A DNA stretch of 12,041 nucleotides from an uncultured Saprospiraceae bacterium (GCA_937864255.1 CALMIT010000568.1:1-12041), one strand, 5' to 3'. Counted from the first letter of the stretch, positions 1-6,158 are shown. The notes: generated from the letters alone by a model not told the origin. Made by a program: numbers and translations.

Positions 1-830
1 AGGGGCGATCTGCCTTTTAATACGCGGGTGACAAATACACGCAAGGTGTCAAACAGCGGAAGTATTAAAATGCCGATAGCCACCGCCGGTACGGATTTTA
101 GTGCAAAAGGATGGTCGGGAGGTAAAATATTGTGTAGTTCTATGAATTTGATGGCGAGGATGGCGCAAACCAGGCCAAGCAATAATGCGCCCGTGTCGCC
201 CATAAATATTTTTGCCGGCGTGAAATTGTAACGCAAAAAAGCAATGGTAGCGCCCGCCAGCGCAAAAGCAATGATAGCGAATTCGAGATGGTCGGTGAGA
301 AAAAACCAGGTGCCCAGCGTGATGGAGATGAGCGTAGCGATACTGCCCGAAAGTCCGTTGATGCCGTCTATCAGGTTAAAAGCATTGATAGTGACGAGGA
401 TGGTAAAAATGGAAAGAATGATGGAAGCGGCTTCCGGCAATTCATAAATTCCAAAAATTCCGTAAAGGCTGGTCAGTTTGATATTGGATTTAAAAACCAG
501 AATGGAGGCGGCAAGCAATTCGCCGACCAGTTTTTTATATGGTGAAATGGGGTCAATATCGTCTTTTGCTCCAATCAGAAAAATGATGATAAAGCCGCAC
601 AAAATGTATTGCAAACCCGAAAAAACATCAAAAGGCGTCCAAAGAATAATCGAAAATAATACGCCTGCAAAAATGGCAATACCACCCAGAGAAGGCGTAC
701 TTACTGTATGCGAGCGGCGCTCCCCCGGCTCATCCATAAGATTTTTTTTGATGGCAATCCGAATGATGGGCGGAATCGCATTGTAGGTCAATGCAAAAGC
801 AGTAAGAAATGCGAGAATAATATCATTCAT
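1..830 (-). CDS. WecA/MraY-family polyprenyl-phosphate sugar-1-phosphate transferase (3' end outside window)
   Basis: This is an integral membrane enzyme of the family that transfers a sugar-1-phosphate from a UDP-sugar to undecaprenyl phosphate, starting O-antigen, teichoic-type or related envelope glycan synthesis. The start is the ATG whose complement is at 828-830, and 276 codons are visible. Family hallmarks are clear: RRSHTVSTPSLGG (about residues 38-50), the Asp-rich DDID motif at 90-93 that binds Mg and substrate, NAFNLIDGINGLSGS with Asp155 in the catalytic loop, and FMGDTGALLLG with Asp212. The end of the visible part, PLFDTLRVF...RVLKGRSP, normally leads into the HxHH nucleotide-sugar loop, which lies beyond the edge. 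Many hydrophobic helices separate these motifs. The RSH and LFDTLRVF motifs fit WecA/TagO-like enzymes better than MraY. Which sugar is used cannot be told. It lies 48 bases downstream of the broken rhomboid gene on the same strand and may be co-transcribed with it. Confidence 0.93.
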   Translation of the reverse strand, partial: MNDIILAFLTAFALTYNAIPPIIRIAIKKNLMDEPGERRSHTVSTPSLGGIAIFAGVLFSIILWTPFDVFSGLQYILCGFIIIFLIGAKDDIDPISPYKKLVGELLAASILVFKSNIKLTSLYGIFGIYELPEAASIILSIFTILVTINAFNLIDGINGLSGSIATLISITLGTWFFLTDHLEFAIIAFALAGATIAFLRYNFTPAKIFMGDTGALLLGLVCAILAIKFIELHNILPPDHPFALKSVPAVAIGILILPLFDTLRVFVTRVLKGRSP

Positions 831-878
831 GGTCCGGGATAAAATAGCAGCAAAAAAATAAGTTTTTGAGAAAAAAAA

Positions 879-1550
879 TCATTCTCTTTCGAGTTCAACC
901 CTTATACCTCTTTTATTTCGAAAAAAAAACCCCGCCAGCAATCCAAAAACAAAACCTCCTATATGTGCCCACCACGCTACGCCCGAAGTGGCGGCGGTTT
1001 GGATATTCAATTCTCCTATGCCGTTCACGAATTGTTCCCCAATCCACAAAACCAAAAACAGGAGCGCCGGCACATGAAACGGGAAGATAAAAAATAACAC
1101 CTTGATACGCGAGGCCGGAAACAAAACCAGATAAGCCCCCAATACCGCCGAGATGGCTCCGCTTGCGCCTACCATCGGCACGCTGCTGCTCCAGTTAAAA
1201 AAAATAACACAAAAAACCACAAGCACCCCTCCCTACATATAAAAAAAAAAAAACCAAAATAAACAAATCACCGCCTCTATGTTGTCTGCAAAAATCCAGA
1301 GGAAAAGCATATTACCAATCAGGTGCATCCAACTACCGTGTAAAAACATACAAGTAAGCAGCGTAAACCAATCCTGCCCCTGCGTAATTTCGTGAGGAAC
1401 AGACCCGTATGTCTCTACAAACGACTGAAGTTGTCCTCCCGGCAAACTGGATTGAAATACAAAAACGGCTATATTCAGCAAGATGAAACCATAACTAAAT
1501 AAAGGGAAGGAACCGCCTTTCACATTGTCATCTCCGATAGGGAAAAACAT
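879..1550 (-). pseudogene. Rhomboid-family intramembrane serine protease, interrupted by an in-frame TAG
   Basis: Read from ATG at 1550, the frame gives 105 residues, a TAG at 1233-1235, and then 117 more codons in the same frame to a TGA at 879-881, so this is not a net frameshift. The N-terminal part starts MFFPIGDDNVKGG, typical of Bacteroidota rhomboids, and carries WMHLIGNMLFLW with His76 and Asn80 (oxyanion-hole type residues in helix 2). Beyond the stop lie MVGASGAISAVLG with catalytic Ser130 (GxSG) and WWAHIGGFVFG with catalytic His196. The total of about 223 codons matches intact family members. Only transmembrane helix 3 (about residues 95-118) is abnormal: it is encoded by a tract nearly without C on the coding strand, with a run of 13 T. 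Possible explanations are a real nonsense mutation, local hypermutation, or sequencing/assembly error. A GTG at 1224-1226 could restart translation, but the downstream piece alone lacks helices 1-2. Confidence 0.85.
1195..1272. other. Strand-biased low-complexity tract inside the rhomboid gene
   Basis: On the plus strand this 78-base stretch contains a single G (1223), so the rhomboid coding strand has a single C. It includes A13 at 1241-1253 and an A8 run at 1197-1204, and it contains the TAG stop. The flanking sequence on both sides has ordinary composition and well-conserved protein sequence. The tract coincides with the only part of the protein that does not look like the family. Confidence 0.8.
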
Positions 1551-1619
1551 ACTTTATTTTTAAAAACCACTAAACAGGCACAAAGTAAAAAAAAGCGCTT
1601 ATTTGGTAATATCCAACAA

Positions 1620-1653
1620 AAAAGCCTCCCGAAATGAATTTCGAAAGGCTTTT
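1620..1653 (-). terminator. Rho-independent terminator of recA
   Basis: An inverted repeat pairs AAAAGCCT (1620-1627) with AGGCTTTT (1646-1653). Inside it, C1630-G1643 and GAAA/TTTC pair around a TGAA loop, with a 2x2 internal mismatch. On the minus strand the stem is followed by six T, and it begins 20 bases after the recA stop codon. The plus-strand side has only four T, so it is mainly a minus-strand terminator. Confidence 0.85.
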
Positions 1654-1672
1654 ATACAAAACAAAAATTTCA

Positions 1673-2725
1673 TCAATCGTCGCCGAAAGAAGCTTCCTCG
1701 TCGCCATTGACTTTACGGACGCCTCCTGCGGAATATTTTTCTTTTATTTTCAATTCTACTTCTTTCGCCAGTTCGGGATTATCCTGGAAAAACAATTTGG
1801 CGGCTTCACGTCCCTGGGCGATTTTCGCTCCGTCGTAACTGTACCAGGCGCCGCTTTTTTCCACCACGCCCACATCAACGCCGAGGTCCACAATCTCGCC
1901 GGCTTTGGAAATGCCTTCTCCGAAAACAATGTCAAACTCCGCCACACGGAAAGGCGGAGCCAGCTTATTTTTAACCACTTTTACTTTCACGTGATTACCT
2001 ACCACGTTACCTTCCTTATCTTTAATAGCGGCGCCCGAGCGGCGTATATCCAAACGCATGGAAGCATAAAATTTCAATGCGTTTCCGCCAGTTGTGGTTT
2101 CAGGATTGCCAAACATAACGCCTATTTTTTCGCGCAATTGATTGATGAAAATACAACAGCAGCCGGTACGCCCTATTGATCCGGTCAATTTACGCATGGC
2201 TTGCGACATCAGACGCGCCTGCAAACCCATTTTGGAATCGCCCATTTCGCCTTCTATCTCACTGCGAGGCACCAGGGCAGCTACCGAATCTATCACAATA
2301 ACATCTATGGCTCCGGAGCGAATCAGGTTTTCTGCGATTTCGAGTGCCTGTTCGCCGTTGTCGGGCTGCGAAATCAGCAAATCTTCCACATTCACGCCCA
2401 ACGATTGCGCATAAAACCTGTCGAAAGCGTGCTCGGCATCTATGATGGCGGCGATACCTCCTTTTTTCTGACACTCTGCTATCGCGTGAATGGCCAGCGT
2501 CGTTTTACCGGAAGATTCGGGACCATAAATTTCAACAATCCGGCCTTTGGGAAACCCATTGGTACCCAGGGCGATGTCAAGACTAAGCGAGCCTGAAGGA
2601 ATGGTTTCTACATCTATCACCTGTTTTTCGCCCAAACGCATGACCGTACCTTTGCCGTAAGTTTTGTCAAGACGGTCCATTGCAAGTTGCAACATTTTGA
2701 GTTTTTCACTCTTTTCTTGAGACAT
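1673..2725 (-). CDS. recA: RecA recombinase
   Basis: RecA is the ATP-dependent strand-exchange protein of homologous recombination, also the co-protease that triggers LexA-type self-cleavage where that exists. The 350 residues are full length for the family. Visible landmarks are Walker A GPESSGKTT (68-76), the DAEHAFD segment with catalytic Glu98, Walker B VIVIDS with Asp146, loop L1 around EGEMGDSKMGLQAR (157-170), and the DNA-binding loop L2 starting FINQLREKIGVMFGNPETTTGG (193-214). The acidic C-terminal tail ends GDEEASFGDD. The ATG start at 2725 matches the usual N-terminus. Slightly unusual points are three consecutive cysteines (189-191) just before L2 and NGFPKG where GG(I/L/Y)P(R/K)G is common. 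It has its own promoter-like element and terminator, so it appears monocistronic. Confidence 0.99.
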   Translation of the reverse strand: MSQEKSEKLKMLQLAMDRLDKTYGKGTVMRLGEKQVIDVETIPSGSLSLDIALGTNGFPKGRIVEIYGPESSGKTTLAIHAIAECQKKGGIAAIIDAEHAFDRFYAQSLGVNVEDLLISQPDNGEQALEIAENLIRSGAIDVIVIDSVAALVPRSEIEGEMGDSKMGLQARLMSQAMRKLTGSIGRTGCCCIFINQLREKIGVMFGNPETTTGGNALKFYASMRLDIRRSGAAIKDKEGNVVGNHVKVKVVKNKLAPPFRVAEFDIVFGEGISKAGEIVDLGVDVGVVEKSGAWYSYDGAKIAQGREAAKLFFQDNPELAKEVELKIKEKYSAGGVRKVNGDEEASFGDD

Positions 2726-2773
2726 GGAGGTTTGTATTTTGGATTTATTAAAATATTTGTTTTAAAGTCGAAG

Positions 2774-2781
2774 CAAATTTA
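2774..2781 (-). promoter_or_regulatory. Candidate recA promoter, -7 element
   Basis: Read on the minus strand this is TAAATTTG, an exact match to the Bacteroidota -7 consensus TAnnTTTG, and it would place the transcription start about 40 bases before the recA ATG. No convincing TTTG -33 element is seen at the usual distance. A small inverted repeat, CTATT-N5-AATAG (2785-2799), lies directly upstream. Confidence 0.5.
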
Positions 2782-2896
2782 AAACTATTTGTTTAATAGA
2801 AAAATTTATTTTCAAAAAGTTTAAAAACAAAGGCAGGATTAGACGCAAAGGAAAAATTGATGAGCCGAAGGTAAGAACTCTTTTTAAGCACACAAA

Positions 2897-2939
2897 GCAA
2901 AAAGCCCTTCATGAAAATATCCATAAAGGGCTTTGTTGC
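2897..2939 (-). terminator. Rho-independent terminator of the small anti-sigma-like gene
   Basis: AAAGCCCTT (2901-2909) pairs with AAGGGCTTT (2926-2934). The stem is extended by GCAA (2897-2900) pairing with TTGC (2936-2939) around one bulged G, with a 16-base loop. On the minus strand the core stem is followed by five T. It lies just downstream of the gene ending at 2963 and separates it from recA. Confidence 0.8.
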
Positions 2940-2962
2940 GTCACGCCGTTAAGAATGATTTT

Positions 2963-3199
2963 TTAGTGTTGTTGCTCCACTGCTGTTTTTGCACTGTAAT
3001 TCAGAATGTTGCGCACAGCGTCGGGCGTTGGTCTGAATTTTACTTTCGGGAGCGTGTGATAGGCTTTAAGCAGCGCCTGATATTCGTCATGAAGATTGTC
3101 ATTTTCTTCTATGGCTTCTTTCAGGGCTACCGTTTCCGAAAGCGATGTTTCTTTGTACAAAAAACGGAGTAAATCATTTGGTGTAAAATTTTGCTTCAT
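2963..3199 (-). CDS. Small conserved protein resembling an anti-sigma-factor N-terminal domain
   Basis: The 78-residue product begins MKQNFTPNDLLRFLYKETS and continues with a helical, charged stretch (about 20-48) and a short hydrophilic tail. I recognise the general type from Bacteroidota genomes: short cytoplasmic proteins with a 'NDLxRFLYxETSxxE...ALxxxxxLxxEYxxL' pattern, resembling the N-terminal domain of anti-sigma factors but without a zinc motif or membrane anchor. Its function is unknown and the anti-sigma likeness is inferred from the pattern alone. It is a real gene rather than a chance frame because it is followed at proper distance by a strong terminator and has a typical family length. 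It is divergent from the DtxR-family regulator gene, and the 284-base spacer between them holds the operator described at 3332-3351. No sigma factor gene is next to it. Confidence 0.75.
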   Translation of the reverse strand: MKQNFTPNDLLRFLYKETSLSETVALKEAIEENDNLHDEYQALLKAYHTLPKVKFRPTPDAVRNILNYSAKTAVEQQH

Positions 3200-3331
3200 G
3201 CTAATCTTTTTGTTTCAAAAAAGCGGAAATTAAAATCGTGTCTTAAACTTCCTACAATTTCGAGTTATTATTTGAAAAGAAAATTTTTAGAGAAAAAATG
3301 GCAAATAATTTTTAGTCTTTCTAAATTTTAA

Positions 3332-3351
3332 TTTTTAGATTAACCTAAAAA
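3332..3351. promoter_or_regulatory. Candidate DtxR/MntR-type operator palindrome
   Basis: TTTTTAGATTAACCTAAAAA is a 20-bp inverted repeat with one mismatched pair (A3339/C3344), of the TTAGnTTAACCTAA kind recognised by DtxR-family repressors. It lies 3 bases upstream of a TAnnTTTG -7 element, so a bound repressor would block RNA polymerase. The same half-site TTTTTAG recurs at 3284-3290 and at 3309-3315, the latter followed by CTAAA at 3321-3325 as a weaker palindrome. The regulator gene starts 132 bases downstream, which suggests autoregulation. Confidence 0.6.
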
Positions 3352-3354
3352 TAT

Positions 3355-3362
3355 TATTTTTG
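3355..3362 (+). promoter_or_regulatory. Candidate -7 promoter element of the metal-regulator operon
   Basis: TATTTTTG matches the Bacteroidota -7 consensus TAnnTTTG exactly. A transcription start near 3369 would give a leader of about 115 bases before the ATG at 3484. No clear TTTG is seen at -33. That position is occupied by the operator-like palindrome. Confidence 0.5.
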
Positions 3363-3406
3363 CCGGCGTAATATTTTACACCCTGTATAACCTGAAATTT
3401 TTCCAA

Positions 3407-3460
3407 ATGAAAATTCCTTTTCGCAGACTGCGCTTCTGTAGGCTGCCAGTTCCTTTTTAA
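3407..3460 (+). CDS. Possible 17-residue leader peptide upstream of the DtxR-family gene
   Basis: An ATG-to-TAA frame encodes MKIPFRRLRFCRLPVPF, which has four arginines and two prolines, in the predicted 5' leader of the operon. It ends 23 bases before the regulator's ATG. It includes a perfect 11-base palindrome CGCAG-A-CTGCG (3422-3432) and a GGCTGCC segment that could pair with it. A frame this short can easily arise by chance. I list it only because it sits in the leader of a metal-responsive operon. Confidence 0.2.
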   Translation: MKIPFRRLRFCRLPVPF

Positions 3461-3483
3461 AAGATTTTTTAAACGTGTTTTAT

Positions 3484-4155
3484 ATGACCGAACAGCTTTC
3501 ACAAACGGAAGAAAACTATCTGAAAGGTATTTATAAACTCTCCGAAAAAACTGAAAAAACTGTCAACACCAACGCAATTGCGAACGAGATGAACACGACT
3601 GCCGCTTCGGTCACCGATATGCTGCAAAAACTTTCGGCAAAAGAACTGATCCACTACGAAAAATATCGCGGCGTAACGCTGACAGAAAAGGGAAACCGAG
3701 CCGCTACGCAACTTGTAAGAAAGCACAGGCTTTGGGAGGTTTTTTTGGTAGAAAAACTTCAATATACCTGGGACGAAGTGCATGAACTCGCGGAGCAACT
3801 GGAACATATTCAATCTTCGGATTTGGTGGACAGGCTGGATATTTTTTTGGGAAATCCAAAATTTGACCCGCACGGCGACCCGATTCCTGACGCCGAAGGC
3901 AAATTCACTTTTCGCAAACAAATCGAACTTTCCGAAATGGACGCCGGCGAAACCGGCGTCGTGGTAGGCGTGCAAGACCATTCTTCCGCATTTTTAAAAT
4001 ATCTGGATTTGTTGGGTTTGGTGCTGGGTACGCAGGTAAAAGTGCTGGAAACTTTTGAGTACGATCGCTCAAAAAAAATAATCGCCGGACAATCCAAAGA
4101 ACTTATTCTCAGCCACAAAATTTGCAAAAACCTTTTTATAAAACTCACCGAATAA
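3484..4155 (+). CDS. DtxR/MntR-family metal-dependent transcriptional regulator
   Basis: This is a cytoplasmic repressor that binds DNA when loaded with Mn, Fe or a similar metal. I chose the ATG at 3484 (223 residues) over an in-frame GTG at 3475 because SQTEENYL then sits at the family's usual N-terminal distance. Residues 1-75 form the winged helix-turn-helix (NAIANEMNTTAASVTDMLQKL is the HTH). Residues 76-140 are the dimerisation and metal domain, and 141-223 an SH3/FeoA-like C-terminal domain as in DtxR. By comparison with remembered MntR and DtxR sequences, His81, Glu104, Glu107 and His108 occupy ligand positions. Glu104 replaces the iron-type Cys of DtxR and matches MntR, but the MntR Asp8 and Glu11 positions are Asn11 and Lys14. 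Metal choice is therefore uncertain, leaning Mn. A matching operator lies upstream, and the next gene, 34 bases on, is a metal-binding protein. Confidence 0.95.
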   Translation: MTEQLSQTEENYLKGIYKLSEKTEKTVNTNAIANEMNTTAASVTDMLQKLSAKELIHYEKYRGVTLTEKGNRAATQLVRKHRLWEVFLVEKLQYTWDEVHELAEQLEHIQSSDLVDRLDIFLGNPKFDPHGDPIPDAEGKFTFRKQIELSEMDAGETGVVVGVQDHSSAFLKYLDLLGLVLGTQVKVLETFEYDRSKKIIAGQSKELILSHKICKNLFIKLTE

Positions 4156-4189
4156 GTTTTTGATTTTCAACATTTTGAAATCTAAATTG

Positions 4190-5194
4190 ATGACAAAAAA
4201 AATCTTCTTTATAACAGTTTTACTCGGCTTCTCGGCACTGAGCTACGGGCAGAAAAAATTAAAAGTGGTTGCCACCGCTTCCATGATAGCCGACATGGCT
4301 GCCAACATTGCTGGCGATGCTGCCGACATCCAAACCATCGTGCCTATCGGCGGCGATCCGCACATTTACGAACCAACACCTTCGGACGCAAAGCTCGTCG
4401 CGTCGGCTGATTTGATTTTAAAAAACGGGCTTACTTTCGAGGGCTGGCTGAGTGAATTGATTGAAAACTCCGGCACAAAAGCGCGTGCGGTCACAGTGAC
4501 CGAGGGCATTGAGCCTATTCAAAGTATAAAATATAAAAACGCCACCGACCCGCATGCCTGGATGGAGGCGCAAAACGGTATCATCTATTGTGAAAATATT
4601 GCAAAAGCACTGACCGAATTAAGCCCCGAAAACGCGCAGATGTTTGCCTTTAATCTTGAAGTTTATAAAAAACAACTGGAAGAAACCGACCGCTACATCA
4701 GGGCGGAAATAGAAAAAATCCCGTCACAAAAACGTACCCTGATTACTTCTCACGATGCTTTTCAGTACTATGGCCGCCGGTACGGCATTCGTCTCGAATC
4801 AGTACTCGGCACTTCGACCGACGCGGACGCGCAAACTTCCGACATCATCCGCCTTAATAAAGTTATTGCGGAAAATGACGTGCCCGCCATTTTTATAGAA
4901 AGCACTATCAACCCAAAATTGCTCGAACAAATAGCCAAAGACAACAAAATCGAGATAGGCGGAAAACTTTATTCCGACTCCATCGGCGACAAAAACAGCC
5001 CCGCGCCCACTTATATTGATATGTTGCGCCACAATACGGACGTAATCGTCAAAGCGCTCTCCGCCGAAAATGAAAACACCGGCACAAAAAGCCCGGCGTC
5101 ATCTAATTTCAACTGGCTTTTTTATATACTGCTCGGCGCTTTGCTGCTGGGTGCTTTTGTGTTTCTAATTAAAAAAATGAACCTCGCGGGCTAA
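4190..5194 (+). CDS. TroA/ZnuA-family metal ABC transporter substrate-binding protein with C-terminal membrane helix
   Basis: This is a cluster A-I (TroA/ZnuA/MntA) metal-binding protein, normally the periplasmic receptor of a Zn/Mn/Fe ABC importer. The ATG at 4190 gives 334 residues. A TTG 30 bases upstream only adds a poor leader. Residues 1-20 are a signal peptide (KKIFFITVLLGFSALSYG|Q) without a lipobox Cys. Metal ligands expected from TroA are present: His58 (GGDPHIYEP), His122 (DPHAW), His188 (TSHDAFQYYGRRYG) and Asp263 (YSDSIGD). A third His rather than Glu favours a Zn-type or TroA-type site. There is no long His-rich loop. Unusually, after a Ser/Thr/Asn linker (about 291-307) comes a hydrophobic helix (about 308-327, FNWLFYILLGALLLGAFVFL) followed by KKMNLAG, so the protein is probably anchored in the inner membrane facing the periplasm. 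The regulator precedes it. No ATPase or permease follows in this window. Confidence 0.93.
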   Translation: MTKKIFFITVLLGFSALSYGQKKLKVVATASMIADMAANIAGDAADIQTIVPIGGDPHIYEPTPSDAKLVASADLILKNGLTFEGWLSELIENSGTKARAVTVTEGIEPIQSIKYKNATDPHAWMEAQNGIIYCENIAKALTELSPENAQMFAFNLEVYKKQLEETDRYIRAEIEKIPSQKRTLITSHDAFQYYGRRYGIRLESVLGTSTDADAQTSDIIRLNKVIAENDVPAIFIESTINPKLLEQIAKDNKIEIGGKLYSDSIGDKNSPAPTYIDMLRHNTDVIVKALSAENENTGTKSPASSNFNWLFYILLGALLLGAFVFLIKKMNLAG

Positions 5195-5213
5195 GTTTTT
5201 TATTTTTAAAAAT

Positions 5214-6158
5214 ATGGGGCTTCCTGATTTTCAAATGTTCGCCAATCGCCTGCAAAAAATGCAAAGGCATATCGGAAAAATCATGCGCAGGCAGGACGTT
5301 AGCTGTTACCGCATTTACGACGCTGATTTGCCCGAATTTCCGCTCGCGGTGGACAGATACGGGCAGCACCTGCACGTAGCCGAATATCAACGCAAACATT
5401 CGCTGACGCCTGAAGAATATGAACTTTGGTGGCAACACTGCCGGCAAGTACTCGAAACCGCGCTCGAAACGCCTCCCGCACATATTTTTTACAAAAAAAG
5501 GGAGCAACAGCGCGGCGTTCGGCAATATGAAAAATTTGGCGGCAGCCAAAAAGAAATCATCGTGGAGGAAGGCGGACTGAAATTTATAGTGAACCTGAGT
5601 GATTACCTGGATACGGGATTGTTTTTGGATCACCGCATCACACGCGACATGGTGCGGAAAATGGCCGCCGGCAAGCAAGTGCTCAACCTTTTCGCATACA
5701 CCGGATCTTTTTCGGTTTATGCGGCGGCGGGCGGCGCGCGATCGGTCACGACCATTGACCTGTCAAACACTTATTTGCAATGGGCGAAGCGCAATTTTGA
5801 AGTAAATGCGATTTCAACAGCCGCGCATGATTTCGTCAGGGCGGATGTAAAAGAATGGCTGCGACAGGCTTCCGCAAAAAAATTTGATCTCGTCATACTC
5901 GACCCGCCCACATTTTCCAACAGCAAAAAAATGCCGGATGTATTGGACGTGCAGGAAGATCAGGCATTTTTAATCAATCAATGTTTGAAAAAAATGAATC
6001 CGGGCGGCGTTCTCTTTTTTTCTACCAATTTCAGAAAATTTAAAATAGATGTGGAAAATATCAAAGGGGCTTCGATAAAAGACATTTCTGCTCAGACCAT
6101 TCCGGCCGACTTCAGGAACAAAAAAATCCACTATTGTTTTGAAATAATAAAACACTAA
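5214..6158 (+). CDS. rlmK: RlmK-like 23S rRNA methyltransferase, stand-alone form
   Basis: This SAM-dependent class I methyltransferase resembles the C-terminal (RlmK) half of E. coli RlmKL, which makes m7G2069 in 23S rRNA. The resemblance spans the whole 314 residues. The front part (about 8-60) has MFANRL...RRQDVSCYRIYDADLPEF, AVDRYG and HVAEY. Next come KKREQQRG...QYEKFG (94-109) and NLSDYLDTGLFLDHR (127-141), which is highly diagnostic. SAM motif I is NLFAYTGSFSVYAA (158-171), followed by TTIDLS, and catalytic motif IV is DPPTFSNSKKM (230-240). The RlmL half (m2G2445, THUMP domain) is absent, so this is the unfused form. An alternative start is Met8. It follows the binding-protein gene by 19 bases and probably shares its transcript. 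Its stop overlaps the stop of the convergent comM-like gene. Confidence 0.9.
   Translation: MGLPDFQMFANRLQKMQRHIGKIMRRQDVSCYRIYDADLPEFPLAVDRYGQHLHVAEYQRKHSLTPEEYELWWQHCRQVLETALETPPAHIFYKKREQQRGVRQYEKFGGSQKEIIVEEGGLKFIVNLSDYLDTGLFLDHRITRDMVRKMAAGKQVLNLFAYTGSFSVYAAAGGARSVTTIDLSNTYLQWAKRNFEVNAISTAAHDFVRADVKEWLRQASAKKFDLVILDPPTFSNSKKMPDVLDVQEDQAFLINQCLKKMNPGGVLFFSTNFRKFKIDVENIKGASIKDISAQTIPADFRNKKIHYCFEIIKH

Noticed and set aside
28..786. Several plus-strand open frames of 67-102 codons
   Set aside because: They lie antisense to the WecA-type gene, whose motifs are unmistakable. Their products have biased composition and no recognisable motif.
879..1550. The rhomboid gene as two separate genes or a simple frameshift
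   Set aside because: Both halves are in the same reading frame, separated only by TAG and two sense codons. Together they make one normal-length rhomboid, and neither half alone is a plausible functional unit.
1634..2596. Plus-strand open frames of up to 181 codons across recA
   Set aside because: They are antisense shadows of recA. The encoded sequences show no domain features.
3499..4148. Minus-strand open frames of 112-160 codons opposite the DtxR-family gene
   Set aside because: They are complementary to a well-supported regulator gene and have no domain signature.
4160..4189. TTG-initiated extension of the metal-binding protein
   Set aside because: The extension would bury the signal peptide. 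ATG at 4190 gives a textbook lysine-rich, hydrophobic N-terminus.
5169..5678. Minus-strand 169-codon open frame opposite rlmK
   Set aside because: It overlaps strongly conserved RlmK motifs on the other strand, and its own product is unrecognisable.
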